64,000 nucleotides of DNA, taken from the NCBI RefSeq assembly GCF_947539375.1, contig NZ_OX443569.1, positions 434,001-498,000 of the forward strand. Direction: 5' to 3'. This document shows, piece after piece, positions 29,758-41,789 of the stretch (positions are counted from its first letter, which is position 1; every line of letters begins with the position of its first letter). The translations under genes were made by a program, and so were the position numbers. The notes beneath the pieces are model-generated. The model saw only the letters and a program-made list of their open reading frames with translations. It did not search any database and had not been told where the DNA came from. This DNA is from Lactobacillus isalae (GTDB lineage Bacteria; Bacillota; Bacilli; Lactobacillales; Lactobacillaceae).

Positions 29758-30816
29758 ATGTTGACCGAACGGCAAGAACTTATTTTAAAGACTATTATTA
29801 TGGACTTTACTCAGACACATGAGCCAGTAGGTTCCAAGACCGTGATGAATCAACTGCCTGTCAAGGTCTCAAGTGCAACAGTTCGAAATGAAATGGCGGC
29901 TTTGGAAGAACAGGGATTACTTGAAAAGACACACTCTTCAAGTGGTAGAATTCCTTCAACAGCTGGCTATCGCTACTACTTAGATCATTTGATTAATCCG
30001 GTAAAGATACCAGCATCCGTCTATAATCGAATTGTTTATCAATTAGATCAACCCTTTCAACAAGTTAATGAAATTGTACAAGAAGCTGCAAAGATTCTGT
30101 CTGATTTAACTAACTATACTGCTTTTGCTGCAGGACCTGAGACTCGTTCTGTTAAAGTAACGGGTTTTAGAATTGTTCCTCTTTCTAGTCATCAAGTAAT
30201 GGCTATTTTAGTAACTGATGATGGTAACGTAAAGAATCAAATTTATACTTTACCTCATCATACTAATGGAGAAGAGATTGAAAAAGCAGTTAGATTGATT
30301 AATGATCAATTAGTTGGAAAATCGTTGAGTTCAATTAATGAGGTATTGCTTAAGAGAATTGCCGACCATCTTGTTGCTGGAGGATCAGCACCTGAAATTT
30401 TGGATTTGCTCCAAGATGTTATTAAGGATGCTGCAAGCGAGCAAATGTATGTCGATGGTCAGATCAATCTTTTAAGTAATTATGAAAATGATGATTTAAC
30501 CAAAGTGAAATCACTCTATAAATTAATTGACCAAAATGATGCTATTTCAAGTTTAATTGGTTTTAATCCAGAAGATGGAATAAAGAATGATTCTAATTCA
30601 AAAGTTCAAGTTAAACTAGGGTCAGAATTACCGTCAGACTTACTTGAAGATTATAGTTTATTAACTGCACAATATAGTGTTGGTAAATATGGTAAAGGAA
30701 CAATTGCACTACTAGGACCAACTAACATGCCATACTCGCAGATGATCGGATTACTCGAGTATTTTAGGAATGAACTAGCAAAGAAATTGTTAGATTATTA
30801 TGGTAGATTTAAGTAA
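29758..30816 (+). CDS. hrcA: Heat-inducible transcription repressor HrcA
   Basis: A 352-residue repressor of class I heat-shock genes, kept active by GroEL. The N-terminal winged helix contains [20 protein letters not shown] and [20 protein letters not shown]. The C-terminal block [20 protein letters not shown] closes the family. It heads the hrcA-grpE-dnaK operon and has two CIRCE sites upstream, so it is self-regulated. Confidence 0.96.
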   Translation: MLTERQELILKTIIMDFTQTHEPVGSKTVMNQLPVKVSSATVRNEMAALEEQGLLEKTHSSSGRIPSTAGYRYYLDHLINPVKIPASVYNRIVYQLDQPFQQVNEIVQEAAKILSDLTNYTAFAAGPETRSVKVTGFRIVPLSSHQVMAILVTDDGNVKNQIYTLPHHTNGEEIEKAVRLINDQLVGKSLSSINEVLLKRIADHLVAGGSAPEILDLLQDVIKDAASEQMYVDGQINLLSNYENDDLTKVKSLYKLIDQNDAISSLIGFNPEDGIKNDSNSKVQVKLGSELPSDLLEDYSLLTAQYSVGKYGKGTIALLGPTNMPYSQMIGLLEYFRNELAKKLLDYYGRFK

Positions 30817-30827
30817 GGAGGTTAGCT

Positions 30828-31406
30828 GTGAGTAAAGAAGAGTTTCCGCATGAAAAAGATTTAAAAGACGAGGTGACCCCAGATAAGGCACCAAAGAAAG
30901 ATCCAAAAGCAGCTCCGAAAGAGGAAGTTAAGGAAGATTCAACAAGAGATTATGAAAAAGAAATTGCTGAATTAAGTGCTAAGAATAAGGATCTTGAAGA
31001 TAAATACTTACGTAGTGAAGCTGAGATTCAAAATATGCAGGCTCGTTATGCAAAAGAACGCGCTCAATTGATTAAATATGAGTCTCAAAGCCTAGCTAAA
31101 GAAGTTTTGCCAGCAATGGATAACTTAGAGCGTGCGTTAGCTGTTAAGGCAGATGACGAAGCTGCTAAGCAATTACAAAAAGGTGTTCAGATGACTCTTG
31201 ATTCATTGATTAAATCAATGAAAGATCAAGGAATTACTGAGATTAAAGCCGAAGGCGAGACTTTTGATCCTTCACTTCATCAAGCTGTTCAAACTGTTGC
31301 AGCCGAAAATGATGATCAAAAGGATCACGTAGTTAAAGTTTTACAAAAAGGATATCAATATAAAGATAGAACATTAAGACCAGCAATGGTTGTAGTGGCT
31401 CAATAA
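30828..31406 (+). CDS. grpE: GrpE nucleotide exchange factor
   Basis: A 192-residue DnaK co-chaperone. A charged N-terminal segment leads into a long coiled coil (about 45-95). The signature is [19 protein letters not shown], with the beta domain FDPSLHQAV. The start is GTG 30828 after AAGGAGG. Confidence 0.96.
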   Translation: MSKEEFPHEKDLKDEVTPDKAPKKDPKAAPKEEVKEDSTRDYEKEIAELSAKNKDLEDKYLRSEAEIQNMQARYAKERAQLIKYESQSLAKEVLPAMDNLERALAVKADDEAAKQLQKGVQMTLDSLIKSMKDQGITEIKAEGETFDPSLHQAVQTVAAENDDQKDHVVKVLQKGYQYKDRTLRPAMVVVAQ

Positions 31407-31423
31407 GAAAGGAAGTTACATAT

Positions 31424-33286
31424 ATGTCAAAAGTTATTGGTATTGACTTAGGTACGACTAACTCAGCAGTTGCCGTACTTGAAGGTAAAGAACCTAAGAT
31501 TATTACTAACCCAGAAGGTAACCGTACTACTCCTTCTGTAGTTGCTTTTAAGAATGGTGAAATTCAAGTTGGTGAAGTTGCCAAGCGTCAAGCTATCACT
31601 AACCCTAATACTATTGTTTCAATCAAGAGTCATATGGGTGAAGAAGGCTATAAAGTTAAGGTTGGCGACAAGGAATATACTCCACAAGAAATTTCAGCCT
31701 TTATTTTGCAATACATTAAGAAGTTTTCTGAAGATTACTTAGGTGAAAAGGTAACTGATGCAGTTATTACTGTTCCTGCTTACTTTAATGATGCACAACG
31801 TCAAGCTACTAAAGATGCTGGTAAAATTGCTGGCTTAAATGTTCAAAGAATTATCAATGAACCAACTGCTTCAGCTTTAGCATATGGCCTTGATAAAGAT
31901 GAAAATGATGAAAAAGTTTTAGTATACGACCTTGGTGGTGGTACTTTCGACGTTTCCATCTTGCAATTGGGTGATGGTGTCTTCCAAGTATTATCAACTA
32001 ATGGTGATACTCACCTTGGTGGTGATGACTTTGATAAGAGAATTATGGATTGGTTAATCCAAAACTTTAAGGAAGAAAATGGTGTTGACTTATCTAACGA
32101 TAAGATGGCACTACAACGTTTAAAGGATGCTGCTGAAAAGGCTAAGAAAGACTTATCTGGCGTTTCATCAACTCACATTTCACTTCCATTTATTTCTGCT
32201 GGAGAAGCTGGTCCACTTCACCTTGAAGCTGACTTAACTCGTGCTAAGTTTGATGAATTGACTGATGACTTAGTTCAAAAGACTAAGGTTGCTTTTGACA
32301 ATGCATTAAGTGATGCTGGATTGAGCGTAAACGATATTGACAAAGTTATTTTAAATGGTGGTTCAACTCGTATTCCTGCAGTTCAAAAAGCTGTTAAGGA
32401 ATGGGCTGGTAAAGAACCTGACCACTCAATTAACCCTGATGAAGCTGTTGCCTTAGGTGCAGCCATTCAAGGTGGTGTTATTTCTGGTGATGTTAAGGAC
32501 ATCGTTTTACTTGATGTTACCCCATTATCACTTGGTATTGAAACAATGGGTGGTGTTTTCACTAAGCTAATCGATAGAAACACTACTATCCCAACTTCAA
32601 AGAGTCAAATCTTCTCAACTGCAGCAGATAATCAACCAGCTGTTGATGTTCACGTTCTTCAAGGTGAACGTCCAATGGCAGCAGATGACAAGACTTTAGG
32701 ACGTTTTGAATTAACTGATATTCCACCAGCACCACGTGGTGTTCCACAAATTCAAGTTACTTTCGATATCGACAAGAACGGTATTGTAAATGTTTCTGCT
32801 AAGGATATGGGTACTGGTAAGGAACAAAAGATTACCATTAAGAGTTCTTCCGGCTTATCAGACGAAGAAATCAAGAAGATGCAAAAAGATGCTGAAGAGC
32901 ATGCTGAAGAAGACAAGAAACGTAAGGAAGAAGTTGATTTACGTAATGAAGTAGATCAATTAATCTTTACTACTGAAAAGACTTTGAAGGAAACTAAGGG
33001 TAAAGTTCCTGAAACTGAAACCAAGAATGTTCAAGATGCTTTAGATGCTTTGAAGAAAGCTCAAAAAGATAACAACTTGGATGAAATGAAAGAAAAGAAG
33101 GAAGCTTTATCAAAGGCTGCTCAAGATTTAGCTGTTAAACTTTACCAACAAAATGGCGGTGCTCAAGGTGCTGCTGGTCAAGCTGGACCTCAAGGTGGTC
33201 AACCAAACAATGATAATGGCTCAAACAACGGTCAAGGTGGTTCAACTGTTGATGGAGACTTTCATAAGGTAGACCCTGACAAGTAA
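31424..33286 (+). CDS. dnaK: Chaperone DnaK (Hsp70)
   Basis: A 620-residue Hsp70. [37 protein letters not shown] and [14 protein letters not shown] are the three Hsp70 signatures. The substrate-binding domain and helical lid follow, with a Gly/Gln/Asn-rich C-terminal linker. AGGAAG precedes the ATG. It is part of the hrcA operon. Confidence 0.98.
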   Translation: MSKVIGIDLGTTNSAVAVLEGKEPKIITNPEGNRTTPSVVAFKNGEIQVGEVAKRQAITNPNTIVSIKSHMGEEGYKVKVGDKEYTPQEISAFILQYIKKFSEDYLGEKVTDAVITVPAYFNDAQRQATKDAGKIAGLNVQRIINEPTASALAYGLDKDENDEKVLVYDLGGGTFDVSILQLGDGVFQVLSTNGDTHLGGDDFDKRIMDWLIQNFKEENGVDLSNDKMALQRLKDAAEKAKKDLSGVSSTHISLPFISAGEAGPLHLEADLTRAKFDELTDDLVQKTKVAFDNALSDAGLSVNDIDKVILNGGSTRIPAVQKAVKEWAGKEPDHSINPDEAVALGAAIQGGVISGDVKDIVLLDVTPLSLGIETMGGVFTKLIDRNTTIPTSKSQIFSTAADNQPAVDVHVLQGERPMAADDKTLGRFELTDIPPAPRGVPQIQVTFDIDKNGIVNVSAKDMGTGKEQKITIKSSSGLSDEEIKKMQKDAEEHAEEDKKRKEEVDLRNEVDQLIFTTEKTLKETKGKVPETETKNVQDALDALKKAQKDNNLDEMKEKKEALSKAAQDLAVKLYQQNGGAQGAAGQAGPQGGQPNNDNGSNNGQGGSTVDGDFHKVDPDK

Positions 33287-33309
33287 AAAGATTTATAATT
33301 AAATCAAAC

Positions 33310-33344
33310 AAGAAAAGAACTGCGTGATTGTAGTTCTTTTCTTT
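33310..33344 (+). terminator. Terminator between dnaK and dnaJ
   Basis: AGAAAAGAACT (33311-33321) pairs with AGTTCTTTTCT (33332-33342), followed by TTTTA. dnaJ may be expressed by read-through. Confidence 0.75.
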
Positions 33345-33365
33345 TATGAATGAAGGAGTTTTCAG

Positions 33366-34532
33366 ATGGCACAACGTGATTATTATGATGTGCTGGGTGT
33401 TGATAAGAATGCTAGTGAAAGTGACATTAACAAGGCTTACCGTAAGCTGGCAAAAAAATATCACCCAGACTTAAACCATGAACCTGGCGCTGAAGAAAAA
33501 TATAAAGAAGTAAATGAAGCATACGAGGTTCTGCATGATAAGCAAAAAAGGGCTCAATATGACCAGTTTGGTCAAGCAGGTGTAAATGGTCAAGGCGGCT
33601 TTGGCGGTCAAGGTTTTGGCGGCTTTGGCGGCCAAGGTGGTTACTCATCTCAAGGCTTTGGCGATTTTGGTGATATTTTTGGTGATATCTTTGGCTCAGC
33701 ATTTGGTGGTGGTAGAAGTCGAGTAGATCCTACTGCACCTCAAAAGGGTCAAGATTTAGATTATACAATGACAATTGACTTTATGGATGCAATCAAGGGT
33801 AAGAAGACAGATATTACTTACACTAGAAGTGAAGTTTGTCCAACCTGTGAGGGGTCCGGTGCTGAAAAGGGAACTCATCCAATTACTTGTGATAAATGTC
33901 ACGGTACCGGTGTTATGACTGTAACTCGTCAAACTCCACTTGGCGTTATCCAACAACAGACTACTTGTGACAAGTGTGATGGACGTGGTTCAATTATTGA
34001 GCATCCATGCCAAACATGCCATGGTCAAGGCACAGTCGATAAAAAGCAAACTCTTGAAGTTAAGGTCCCAGCTGGTATTGACAATGGTCAACAAATTCGT
34101 TTGAGCGGTCAAGGCGAAGCTGGTAAGAATGGTGGACCTTACGGGGACTTATATATTGTCTTTAGAGTTAAACCAAGTAAAGAATTTAGAAGAAATGGCA
34201 CTACTATTTATAGTGATGCTCCAATTTCTTTTGCTCAAGCTGCTTTAGGTGATAAGATCCGCGTAAATACTGTTCACGGACCAGTTGATTTGACTATTCC
34301 AGCTGGTACTCAACCTAATACTAACTTCAAGTTACGTGGTCAAGGTGTTCCTAAGATTAATGGTACTGGTAACGGGGACCAAGAAGTAACGGTTAAGGTT
34401 GTCATTCCAAAGAAGATTAATGATAAGCAAAAAGAAGCTTTAGTTGATTATGTTAAAGCCGGTGGTGGCAATATTTCTCCTCAAGAGAAGAACTTTTTCG
34501 AACGTTTAAAAGATAAATTAAACGGAGAATAG
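33366..34532 (+). CDS. dnaJ: Chaperone DnaJ (Hsp40)
   Basis: A 388-residue type I DnaJ. The J domain has the HPD motif in [13 protein letters not shown] Gly/Phe-rich stretch covers about residues 70-110. Four CxxCxGxG zinc repeats follow ([32 protein letters not shown]), then substrate-binding beta domains. It stimulates DnaK ATPase. Confidence 0.98.
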   Translation: MAQRDYYDVLGVDKNASESDINKAYRKLAKKYHPDLNHEPGAEEKYKEVNEAYEVLHDKQKRAQYDQFGQAGVNGQGGFGGQGFGGFGGQGGYSSQGFGDFGDIFGDIFGSAFGGGRSRVDPTAPQKGQDLDYTMTIDFMDAIKGKKTDITYTRSEVCPTCEGSGAEKGTHPITCDKCHGTGVMTVTRQTPLGVIQQQTTCDKCDGRGSIIEHPCQTCHGQGTVDKKQTLEVKVPAGIDNGQQIRLSGQGEAGKNGGPYGDLYIVFRVKPSKEFRRNGTTIYSDAPISFAQAALGDKIRVNTVHGPVDLTIPAGTQPNTNFKLRGQGVPKINGTGNGDQEVTVKVVIPKKINDKQKEALVDYVKAGGGNISPQEKNFFERLKDKLNGE

Positions 34533-34534
34533 TA

Positions 34535-34581
34535 ATAAAACGTATATCTCTAAGATGATGATGGGATATACGTTTTATTTG
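34535..34581 (+). terminator. Terminator after dnaJ
   Basis: A 14-bp perfect stem: ATAAAACGTATATC (34535-34548) with GATATACGTTTTAT (34565-34578). Confidence 0.8.
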
Positions 34582-34675
34582 TATGATAATAATCTATCTT
34601 CTGAAAATATTGCATTAAGAATTTTATCTAGTACCCAGCCTTTGATATAATTAATAAAGCGAAAAAGGTGAGAAC

Positions 34676-36514
34676 ATGGATATAAAAAAATTACAAGACT
34701 ATCAAAAACATATTCGAAATTTTTCAATCGTTGCTCATATCGATCATGGTAAGTCAACGATTGCAGACCGTATCTTGGAGCTAACGGATACTGTATCTGA
34801 ACGTCAAATGAAGAATCAATTACTTGATGATATGCCACTAGAACGTCAGCGTGGTATTACTATTAAGCTTAATTCTGTTGAAGTAAAATATCATGCTAAA
34901 GATGGTGAAACATATATTTTTCACTTAATTGATACCCCAGGACACGTAGACTTTTCTTATGAGGTTTCGCGTTCTTTGGCAGCTTGTGAAGGAGCTCTTT
35001 TAGTAGTCGATGCAACTCAAGGTGTTCAAGCGCAAACCTTAGCTAATACTTATTTAGCAATTGACGATGATTTAGAGATTTTACCAGTTATTAATAAGAT
35101 TGACTTACCTTCAGCTGATCCTGAAATGTGTAAGAATGAAATCGAAGAGATGATTGGACTTGATGCGTCAGATGCAGTTGAAGTTTCTGGTAAAACTGGA
35201 CAAGGTATTCCAGAATTGCTTGAAGAAATTGTCCAAAAAGTTCCTGCTCCAAGTGGTGACTTAAATGCTCCGTTAAAGGCATTGATTTTCGATTCAAAAT
35301 ATGATGATTATCGCGGTGTTGTTTTATCTGTTCGAATTGAAGAAGGAACTGTAAAGCCTGGCGATAAAATTCGAATTATGAATACTGGAAAAGAATTTGA
35401 AGTAACAGAAGTTGGTGTTTCAAGTCCACATCCAGTTAAAAAAGACATGCTTATTGCTGGGGATGTTGGATATTTAACGGCAAATATTAAGTCTGTTCGT
35501 GAAACTCGTGTTGGTGATACGATTACAAGTGCTGAAAATCCAACTGAAAAGCCACTTCCTGGTTATCGTCAAATTCCACCTATGGTTTATTCTGGTATGT
35601 ATCCAGTTGATAACCAAAAATATGATGATCTAAAAGAAGCTTTGCAAAAACTTCAATTGAACGATGCAGCCTTAGAATTTGAACCTGAAACTTCGCAAGC
35701 TCTAGGCTTTGGATTTCGTTGCGGATTCTTAGGATTACTTCACATGGATGTTGTTCAAGAACGACTTGAGCAAGAATTTGGTATGGATTTAATCATGACT
35801 GCACCAAGTGTGGATTACCATGCAATTATGAATGATGGTTCAACTAAGTTGATTGATAATCCTGCTGACTTGCCAGACGCTGGCGAATATAAAGAAGTTC
35901 AAGAACCTTATGTTAAGGCAGAAGTGATGGTGCCAAATGACTTTGTTGGTCCGGTAATGGAGCTATGCCAACGAAAACGCGGAGAATTTGTAACCATGGA
36001 TTATTTAGACAAATACCGTGTTAATGTTATTTACAATATGCCATTAGCAGAAATTATTTATGATTTCTTTGATGAGTTGAAGTCTTCAACTAAAGGCTAT
36101 GCTTCTCTGGATTATGAGATAACTGGTTATCGTGCAACCGACTTAGTTAAAATTGATATGCTCCTTAACAAGGAACCAATTGATGCTCTTAGTTTCATTG
36201 CTCACCGTGAGGAAGCACAAAATCGTGCTCGTCAGATGACAACAATGCTTAAGAAACTGATTCCTCGTCAAAACTTTGAAGTAGATATTCAAGGTGCTAT
36301 CGGTGCTAAAATTATTTCTCGTGCAACGATTAAGCCATATCGTAAGGACGTTACTTGGAAGATCCATACTGGGGATCCTGATAGACGTGCTAAGTTGCTT
36401 GAGAAGCAGCGTCGTGGTAAGAAGAGAATGAAGGCAGTTGGAAAGGTAGAAGTACCTCAAGATGCGTTCATGGCTGTTTTGAAGATGAATGATGATGACA
36501 TTAAAGGTAAATAA
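34676..36514 (+). CDS. lepA: Elongation factor 4 (LepA)
   Basis: A 612-residue translational GTPase. [17 protein letters not shown] is the P loop, [10 protein letters not shown] switch [17 protein letters not shown] switch II and [11 protein letters not shown] the guanine-binding site. The C-terminal LepA-specific domain is present. A TATAAT at 34646-34651 is a possible -10 for a separate promoter. Confidence 0.97.
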   Translation: MDIKKLQDYQKHIRNFSIVAHIDHGKSTIADRILELTDTVSERQMKNQLLDDMPLERQRGITIKLNSVEVKYHAKDGETYIFHLIDTPGHVDFSYEVSRSLAACEGALLVVDATQGVQAQTLANTYLAIDDDLEILPVINKIDLPSADPEMCKNEIEEMIGLDASDAVEVSGKTGQGIPELLEEIVQKVPAPSGDLNAPLKALIFDSKYDDYRGVVLSVRIEEGTVKPGDKIRIMNTGKEFEVTEVGVSSPHPVKKDMLIAGDVGYLTANIKSVRETRVGDTITSAENPTEKPLPGYRQIPPMVYSGMYPVDNQKYDDLKEALQKLQLNDAALEFEPETSQALGFGFRCGFLGLLHMDVVQERLEQEFGMDLIMTAPSVDYHAIMNDGSTKLIDNPADLPDAGEYKEVQEPYVKAEVMVPNDFVGPVMELCQRKRGEFVTMDYLDKYRVNVIYNMPLAEIIYDFFDELKSSTKGYASLDYEITGYRATDLVKIDMLLNKEPIDALSFIAHREEAQNRARQMTTMLKKLIPRQNFEVDIQGAIGAKIISRATIKPYRKDVTWKIHTGDPDRRAKLLEKQRRGKKRMKAVGKVEVPQDAFMAVLKMNDDDIKGK

Positions 36515-36529
36515 TAATATCGACTTTGG

Positions 36530-36562
36530 AGGTGTACCGAGGCTTCTTGGTACATCTTTTTT
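36530..36562 (+). terminator. Terminator after lepA
   Basis: AGGTGTACC (36530-36538) and GGTACATCT (36549-36557) with one G-U pair, followed by six T. Confidence 0.88.
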
Positions 36563-36689
36563 GTGTTTAAAAAATCTACGTAAAAAGGAAAATTCTTTGT
36601 GATAATCTAGTGCTAACTTAAGAAGTATTATTTTTTAGAAAATGTGTTAGAATTTATAACAGCATTAATAAAATTGAGGATAGAAACAA

Positions 36690-37379
36690 ATGGCAAAGAC
36701 AAGAAAAAATACTTCTAAGAAAACTTGGATAATTCGAATTGCTGCAATTATTCTATTGATTATTGGTTTAGGGATGATTTTTAACAGTCAGATCCGGGAT
36801 ATGATGGTTCGACAAAATCAAACTACTGCCTTGAAGAAATTAAACAAGGAAACTGTTAAAAAAAATCAAGCCAAAAAAGGAATGTTTGATTTCTCCAAAG
36901 TAGAAGAAATTGACTTCGGGCAGGTAACGAAATCAAGAGTTAATAATACAGCTGATGCGATTGGTGCAATTGCAGTTCCAAGTGTAAAAATGTACTTACC
37001 TATTATGAAGGGATTAAGTAACGATGCCATGTCAACTGGTGGAGGTACAATGCGACCAGATCAAGTTATGGGAAAAGGTAATTATCCTTTAGCAGGTCAC
37101 TATATGACAGCAAAAGGCGTTCTCTTTTCACCACTGGAAGATACAAAATTAGGCGAAAAAGTTTACTTAACTAATCTTGATAAAGTTTATGTTTATCGAA
37201 TCTATATGAAAAAAGTTGTCGATCCAACTGCGGTTTGGTTAGTTGACAATACTAAAGAAAATATTGTAACTTTAATTACCTGTGCAGATGGTGGAGTTAA
37301 TCGTTGGGCAATTAGAGGAAAATTAATTGCCGAAAAACCGGCAACAGATAAGAATTTACAAGTTTTCAAACTTAAATAA
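36690..37379 (+). CDS. srtA: Class A sortase
   Basis: A 229-residue membrane-anchored transpeptidase that links LPxTG proteins to peptidoglycan. A transmembrane anchor lies at about residues 12-32 after a Lys/Arg-rich start. The catalytic His is in LAGHYM, the Cys in TLITC, and the Arg in NRWAIRG. Single-gene context between terminators, consistent with a housekeeping sortase. Confidence 0.94.
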   Translation: MAKTRKNTSKKTWIIRIAAIILLIIGLGMIFNSQIRDMMVRQNQTTALKKLNKETVKKNQAKKGMFDFSKVEEIDFGQVTKSRVNNTADAIGAIAVPSVKMYLPIMKGLSNDAMSTGGGTMRPDQVMGKGNYPLAGHYMTAKGVLFSPLEDTKLGEKVYLTNLDKVYVYRIYMKKVVDPTAVWLVDNTKENIVTLITCADGGVNRWAIRGKLIAEKPATDKNLQVFKLK

Positions 37380-37380
37380 G

Positions 37381-37418
37381 AAGGATTTGCTTCTGAGTGA
37401 AGAAGTAAATCCTTTTTA
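37381..37418 (+). terminator. Terminator after srtA
   Basis: AAGGATTTGCTTCT pairs with AGAAGTAAATCCTT around GAGTGA, followed by T. Confidence 0.88.
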
Positions 37419-37477
37419 ATTTTTTGCTATAATAGAAAATTAGATGTTTATAAATGATTTAGGTGAACTAGAAAATA

Positions 37478-39748
37478 ATGAAATGGCAACAAAGACAAGC
37501 AACTAATTTAGATCAAGATTTAATTGATGACTATGGTTTGACAGATATTCAAGCCAAACTTTTTGCTTTAAGAGGTATTAATACACCAGAAAAACTAGAT
37601 TTTTGGTTAAATGCTGATGAGAATGACTTAGCTGATCCGTTTTTAATGCATGATATGGAGAAAACTGTAAATCGTATCAATCAAGCTATAGATAATGGCG
37701 AAAAAATTACTATCTACGGTGATTATGATGCTGATGGAATTACAGCAACTAGTATTATGATGGATACGCTAGAAATTTTGGGTGCTGATGTTCATTTCTT
37801 TATTCCCAACCGTTTTAAAGATGGTTATGGGCCGAGTATGAGTCGCTATAAGGACATAGTAAAGGATGGCACTAAATTAATTATTACCGTTGATAATGGG
37901 GTGACAGGTGTTGACGAAATTAAATATGCTCAAGACCATGATGTTGATGTGATTTTGACTGACCACCATACTTTTCAAAATCAAAAACCGGCAGCTTTTA
38001 GTACGGTTCACTGCAATTATCCAGGTCAAAAATATCCTTTTGATGATTATTGCGGAGCTGGGGTAGCATACACGATTTGCCGGGCTTTAATGCAAGATAC
38101 AATGCCAGAACTATTAGATTTAGCCATGATTGGGACGATTGGTGATATGGTTAAGGTTACTGGTGAAGGACATATCATTGTAAAACGTGGATTAGATATT
38201 TTAAATCAAACCGAACGACCAGGACTTCGTGCTTTAATTAAGCAAGCGGGTTTGACAATGGGACAGATTACGGCAACTGATGTCGGTTTTAATATTGCCC
38301 CTAGATTAAATGCTGTTGGCCGGCTAGCAAATGCCAATTTAGCTGTTGAATTGCTATTAAGTGATGATGAAGAACAAGCAGAGGAGATAGCAAATAAAAT
38401 TGAAGAACTAAACAATGAACGAAAGGAACTGACTGCTGAGGTTTATGAAGATTGTTTAGCTCAAGTTGAGAAAAAAGGTTGGCAGCATCGAGATACATTA
38501 GTACTCTATAACCCGGACTTTCATGAGGGAGTTTTAGGACTAGTAGCAAATAAAGTCGTTGAAAAATTACATAAGCCAACTTTGGTTCTTACTAAAGATG
38601 AAACAGGAGAATTAAAAGGCTCTGGACGTTCAAGTAGTGGCTTTAATTTATTTGATGCACTAGAACCAATGAAAGATGACCTCTTAGACAAGTTTGGCGG
38701 TCATGACTTTGCCTGTGGTTTATCCTTAAACATTGATAAACTTGACGAATTACGTTCACGTTTTGAAAAGAGTTTTAAGCCAAGTACAGACCCTGAAGTA
38801 AAAAATTTTGACTTTGAGTTAAATTTAAGAGAAGTCAAACCCGAAACTTTAGAAGAAATTAATTTAGTCGGTCCTTTTGGAACAGGTAATCCTGAACCAA
38901 TTTTTAGTATTAGCGAACCTCACGTTAAGAGCTTATTTAAGATGGGCAAAGATAAAAATCATGTAAAATTTACAGCTGAGAAAAATAATGGCAAGCTTAC
39001 AGTTGTGGGTTTTAACAAGGGATTTTTAAATCAAAATTTGCTGCCATTTATAAAAGATCTCTATGTTACTTTGTCTATTAATACTTGGAAGAATGTGTCC
39101 ACTGTGCAGGGAATGCTAGCTGGAATTGAGTACGGCGCACCAAAATTAGCTGTTTTTGATCAAGTAATTGATATGCGGCAAGAAGATTATGTAATGGGCT
39201 TTGCGGATAAATATTTGATTTTTGATAAAAATACTGTTTCTTGGGCTCGAAATGGATTAGGTATTCCAGCAGAAAAAATTAGTTTAGCCAAAGATTATAA
39301 CGGAAATGCTGAAGTAGTTGCTTTATTGGATACCCCTCGTAATCAACTAGAGTTGAATACGGCCTTAGAAAATAACTATCAGCAGTTATATTTGCGTTTT
39401 TTATTTGATCAATTGCCGATTAATAATTTGCCAAGTAGGGATGCCTTTGGTAAAACCTTAAAATATATTTATGCGCATCCTAATTTAACAATTGATGATT
39501 ACCAAGCTGTTTCTTCTTATCTTGGCTTAGACTATCAAGCTGTATTGTTTATTTTAAGAGTATTTTTTGAATTGCGATTTGTTTCGTTTACGGAGGGAAA
39601 AATTGTTGGCAATAAAAATCCTGAAAGCAAGAAACTAACAGCTTCGAAGTATTTTAACAGTGTGGCCGCTCAAATTAAGTTTACTAATCAATTAAGAACA
39701 ATGCCGACAAACCAGTTGATTAATTATGTTAAACAATATTTGAAGTGA
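37478..39748 (+). CDS. recJ: Single-stranded-DNA exonuclease RecJ
   Basis: A 756-residue 5'-3' single-strand exonuclease for repair and recombination. DHH-family motifs are YGDYDADGITATS and VILTDHHT. The DHHA1 region has DKFGGHDFACGLSL, then an OB fold, and a Firmicute-type C-terminal extension. apt follows, the common recJ-apt order. Confidence 0.96.
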   Translation: MKWQQRQATNLDQDLIDDYGLTDIQAKLFALRGINTPEKLDFWLNADENDLADPFLMHDMEKTVNRINQAIDNGEKITIYGDYDADGITATSIMMDTLEILGADVHFFIPNRFKDGYGPSMSRYKDIVKDGTKLIITVDNGVTGVDEIKYAQDHDVDVILTDHHTFQNQKPAAFSTVHCNYPGQKYPFDDYCGAGVAYTICRALMQDTMPELLDLAMIGTIGDMVKVTGEGHIIVKRGLDILNQTERPGLRALIKQAGLTMGQITATDVGFNIAPRLNAVGRLANANLAVELLLSDDEEQAEEIANKIEELNNERKELTAEVYEDCLAQVEKKGWQHRDTLVLYNPDFHEGVLGLVANKVVEKLHKPTLVLTKDETGELKGSGRSSSGFNLFDALEPMKDDLLDKFGGHDFACGLSLNIDKLDELRSRFEKSFKPSTDPEVKNFDFELNLREVKPETLEEINLVGPFGTGNPEPIFSISEPHVKSLFKMGKDKNHVKFTAEKNNGKLTVVGFNKGFLNQNLLPFIKDLYVTLSINTWKNVSTVQGMLAGIEYGAPKLAVFDQVIDMRQEDYVMGFADKYLIFDKNTVSWARNGLGIPAEKISLAKDYNGNAEVVALLDTPRNQLELNTALENNYQQLYLRFLFDQLPINNLPSRDAFGKTLKYIYAHPNLTIDDYQAVSSYLGLDYQAVLFILRVFFELRFVSFTEGKIVGNKNPESKKLTASKYFNSVAAQIKFTNQLRTMPTNQLINYVKQYLK

Positions 39749-39882
39749 TCATTACTAGTTATAAATTGTTAAAAAGTTCGGCTTAAGCCTGATTTTAAAG
39801 AAAAAATTTGGTAAAATATACAAGTCAAAGACCGTCAGGTCAAATTATTAAATGAGAGTCTAAAATGGAGGTTTCTCTTTAA

Positions 39883-40410
39883 ATGGCGATTGATTTTAAA
39901 GAACACATTGCAAGTGTACAGGATTTCCCAAATAAAGGCATTGTCTTTCGCGATATTACCCCAATCTTGCAAGATGGTAAGTTATATCGTGCTGCTACTC
40001 ATGAATTAGCTGAATATGCTAAGAGCCGTGGAGCTGAAGTTATTGTTGGACCAGAAGCACGTGGATTTATTGTTGGCTGTCCTGTTGCAACAGAATTAGG
40101 AGTTGGTTTCGTACCAGCTCGTAAGCCTCATAAGTTGCCACGCGAAGTAGAAAGTGCTTCTTATGATTTAGAATACGGTTCTAATGTCTTAGAAATGCAT
40201 AAAGATGCAATTAAGCCTGGACAAAAAGTTGTAATTTGCGATGACTTAATGGCAACTGCTGGTACTCTTCACGCAACTAAGGAATTAATTGAAAACCTAG
40301 GTGGAGAAGTAGTTGGTGCAGCATTTTATATTGAATTAACTGACTTAAAGGGAAGAGAACAATTCCCAGATTTAGATATTTATAGTCTTGTAAAGTACCA
40401 CGGTGCTTAA
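39883..40410 (+). CDS. apt: Adenine phosphoribosyltransferase
   Basis: A 175-residue purine salvage enzyme converting adenine and PRPP to AMP. The PRPP loop is [34 protein letters not shown] is the substrate block. GGAGG lies upstream of ATG 39883. It is the last clear host gene before the prophage. Confidence 0.97.
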   Translation: MAIDFKEHIASVQDFPNKGIVFRDITPILQDGKLYRAATHELAEYAKSRGAEVIVGPEARGFIVGCPVATELGVGFVPARKPHKLPREVESASYDLEYGSNVLEMHKDAIKPGQKVVICDDLMATAGTLHATKELIENLGGEVVGAAFYIELTDLKGREQFPDLDIYSLVKYHGA

Positions 40411-40418
40411 TAACACAA

Positions 40419-40455
40419 TTAAAACCCTAGAGCAATAAGGCTTTAGGGTTTTTAC
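40419..40455 (+). terminator. Terminator after apt
   Basis: AAAACCCTA (40421-40429) and TAGGGTTTT (40444-40452), extended by an inner AGC/GCT, then T. It lies at the host-prophage boundary. Confidence 0.88.
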
Positions 40456-40497
40456 ATGTAATATTAAAATACAAAAAGGGACAGAAAAGGGACAAAT

Positions 40498-41649
40498 TTA
40501 TTTGAAATCTTGTATAGCTTCATCAAACTTTAAATGCTGTTTGTGTGTAATATGAAGATATATTTTTCTGGTAATATCTGAATCACCATGACCAACTCTG
40601 TCAGTAATTAAACTTAATGGGTATCCTTCTTCTGCAAGTTTAGAAACATGAGTGTGACGAAAAATATGCGAAGTAATCTGCTTTTTCCATTCTTGACTTG
40701 TAACAAATTTTCTTAAAAATCTACTTACGGTTAATATGCTTATCGGTCCATGGCTATATTTATTGTGAAACAGAAAATCATCAGCACTTTGGTCTTTAGC
40801 AAGCTTTCGATAAATTAAAACTGCTTCTTTAGGAAGGACGATAGTGCGATGACTAGCTGTGGTTTTGGTAAACTCTTGTCTTTCATTTCTATGACCATCT
40901 GTATTGATTAAAGTTCCTGAAATATTAACGTACCACATGTGTGTTTCTGGATCTTGAAAAATATTTTTTACTAGCAATGCACACCCTTCACCCACACGCA
41001 TTCCTGTTAAGTAAAGCATTTTAAATAAAGCATAAAGATCAGTTCTATTTTTCTTCAAGCAATAATCAAAAACTTCTTTCAGTTCTTTGTCAGTTAGATA
41101 CCAGTTTTCAATTCGTTCTTGTTTTTTAGCACGATCATTTTTAAAATTAATTTTAACTTTAAGAGCAGGATTTTCTTTTGCGTAACCAAATTGCATTGCA
41201 AAATCAAATAACTTTAAAAAGATCACATGATAATGATGTGCCGATCCATTCGATAATTTATCTTTATATAAAATATCATTAATATATATGTTAAGCTCAG
41301 TAGTAGTAATAGAAGTGACTGATCTATCTTTAAATTGCTTAGATAGTTTATTAAGATAAGCAAAATAGGTATCTAAGGTTTTAGGGGCTAATCCTTGCTG
41401 AGCTAAGTTATCTTTAAGCTTATCTATTAATTTATCCATTGTAATTTGCTTAACAGACTGTATGCTTAGTTTTTCCTTGATAGCATTTTTAACCTTAATT
41501 TCGGCTAAATTCCGAGCGTGTGCAGTGTTTTTAGTAATTGTGGTAGAACTCTTGTGTACACCCACAAAAGAAGGATCAGTATACCTAATTGAGTATTTAA
41601 ACTTGCCATTTTTTAAAGGCTCCACTTGAGGAGTATAATATTTGACCAT
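40498..41649 (-). CDS. int: Tyrosine-family phage integrase
   Basis: A 383-residue site-specific recombinase. An N-terminal arm-binding domain (GKFKYSIRYTDPSF) and a SAM-like core-binding domain (about 70-170) precede the catalytic domain. Catalytic residues are Arg in LTGMRVGEGCALL, the His-x-x-Arg of SHIFRHTHVSKL, His in DRVGHGDSD, and the nucleophile Tyr in RKIYLHITH. It points towards the presumed left attachment site, as usual. Confidence 0.95.
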   Translation of the reverse strand: MVKYYTPQVEPLKNGKFKYSIRYTDPSFVGVHKSSTTITKNTAHARNLAEIKVKNAIKEKLSIQSVKQITMDKLIDKLKDNLAQQGLAPKTLDTYFAYLNKLSKQFKDRSVTSITTTELNIYINDILYKDKLSNGSAHHYHVIFLKLFDFAMQFGYAKENPALKVKINFKNDRAKKQERIENWYLTDKELKEVFDYCLKKNRTDLYALFKMLYLTGMRVGEGCALLVKNIFQDPETHMWYVNISGTLINTDGHRNERQEFTKTTASHRTIVLPKEAVLIYRKLAKDQSADDFLFHNKYSHGPISILTVSRFLRKFVTSQEWKKQITSHIFRHTHVSKLAEEGYPLSLITDRVGHGDSDITRKIYLHITHKQHLKFDEAIQDFK

Positions 41650-41685
41650 TTGATTTTTATCTCCATTTTGTTAAAATAGGGTAGA

Positions 41686-41717
41686 CGAAAGGGACTGATT
41701 TAATAATCAGACTTTCG
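41686..41717. repeat. Hairpin upstream of the integrase gene
   Basis: Nested arms CGAAAG (41686-41691) with CTTTCG (41712-41717), and CTGATT (41695-41700) with AATCAG (41705-41710). It lies 37 bases upstream of the integrase start and could be an operator, an RNA structure in the integrase leader, or an arm-type site. Confidence 0.5.
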
Positions 41718-41789
41718 CATACACTTATTTCACATATGGAAATCTTCCTTTTTTATTTTGTATATTTGATTCCCATAATGTGCATTAAT

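Noticed and set aside
40411-40497. tRNA gene as the attachment site
   Set aside because: No cloverleaf or tRNA 3' end can be seen here; the only structure is the apt terminator.
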